From Paraburkholderia sp. DHOC27 (lineage in GTDB: Bacteria; Pseudomonadota; Gammaproteobacteria; Burkholderiales; Burkholderiaceae): a DNA stretch of 64,000 bases. Below, in pieces: positions 63,598-64,000 of the stretch. The translations under genes and the position numbers were made by a program. The first letter of the stretch is position 1. Every line of letters begins with the position of its first letter. The stretch covers positions 1,846,470-1,910,469 of the forward strand of contig NZ_QVQV01000001.1 of NCBI RefSeq assembly GCF_003429005.1. The letters are read 5' to 3'. Under the pieces are notes generated by a model, which had not been told where the DNA came from, searched no databases, and saw only the letters and a program-made list of their open reading frames with translations.

Positions 63598-64000
63598 TTC
63601 ATGTTCCTCATGGGTGAGAGTGATTCAGTTGAGTGACTGCATAACATCTGGCAAACACGTCGCTTTCGTCGATCGCCTTGCTTGAGACGAATCATGCATC
63701 TAGTCACGGAGCTGGAGAATCAGCTGGAAGCGCGCAACATCTAATCGAAAAATGACGAGATGAGCTGGTGGCGTGGATTCGTTCCGTCGCAACCATCGCA
63801 GCCTCCGGTGCCGGATAACCGGCCACCGGTCAGCCTACGATGGGCCGAAAAGCGGACATCTGAAGCCCGCTAAAACCGGACATTAGGATATAGCCCTTAC
63901 AGCTAATGTCGAGGCCAGATTGAAACGTCGGGGGCTGGCTAGATAGAGATGTCGGGTTTTGAGGCTGGATTTGAATCTGTATTTGAGGGTTTAACTCTCA
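63598..64000. other. Gene-free end of window with GACAT motif cluster
   Basis: No gene is visible here. Four copies of a CSGACAT core lie at 63853-63960, two in each orientation, and GACATTAG/CTAATGTC arms form an inverted repeat (63879-63886, 63903-63910). They may mark the edge of a mobile element continuing past the window. Confidence 0.4.

Overview
The window looks like chromosomal DNA of a Burkholderiaceae bacterium, most likely Paraburkholderia or a close relative. This is inferred from high GC, a Burkholderia-type trimeric porin, a DUF3331 protein, many LysR and SDR genes and large sugar-acid clusters. No rRNA, tRNA, CRISPR array or intact transposase was seen. All family assignments come from reading the sequence, not from searches.

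Region 1 (1-10.2 kb): a LysR gene cut by the window edge, an AraC regulator, a dihydrolipoyl-dehydrogenase-like flavoprotein that has lost its redox cysteine and catalytic histidine, a DUF3331 protein, and a minus-strand bufferin-type RiPP operon. The operon runs bufA precursor, bufB MNIO enzyme, an unassigned histidine-rich 325-residue protein, bufC, DoxX. A LysR regulator and a lipoprotein follow.

Region 2 (10.2-14.9 kb): an accessory island, visibly poorer in GC at its 3' end. It holds a LysR remnant, a stand-alone SIR2-domain protein, a PD-(D/E)XK-like nuclease candidate, an orphan small protein and frameshifted fragments.

Region 3 (14.9-33.4 kb): LysR, enoyl-CoA hydratase and alpha/beta hydrolase genes, a lipoprotein, a porin, and an amino-sugar type operon. 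That operon has an ABC importer, SIS isomerase, GatZ/KbaZ-like protein, DeoR regulator and BadF/NagK-like kinase. Scattered regulators, hydrolases, a broken Ser/Thr kinase gene and a small protein with a structured leader follow.

Region 4 (33.4-57.9 kb): a large carbohydrate or sugar-acid catabolic locus. A minus-strand run of about 17 kb encodes two ribose-type ABC importers. Between them lie a GMC oxidase, SDR, 2-hydroxyacid dehydrogenase, RraA-type aldolase, enolase-superfamily dehydratase, aldose epimerase-like protein, FAD-linked oxidase and a 52-residue ORF. Divergent plus-strand genes encode a GntR/FCD regulator, lactonase, uronate-dehydrogenase-like protein, FMN hydroxyacid oxidase, cupin, SDR, KDGal kinase and an MDR reductase. 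The set fits oxidative breakdown: aldose or uronate to lactone to acid, dehydration, then aldol cleavage or phosphorylation.

Region 5 (57.9-64 kb): a secreted protein, a divergent TetR/SDR pair with two matching operators in a strong promoter, an F420/NADP-type reductase, an S51-type peptidase, and a LysR gene convergent with an SDR that lacks its catalytic tyrosine. The window ends in a cluster of GACAT motifs that may be the edge of a mobile element.
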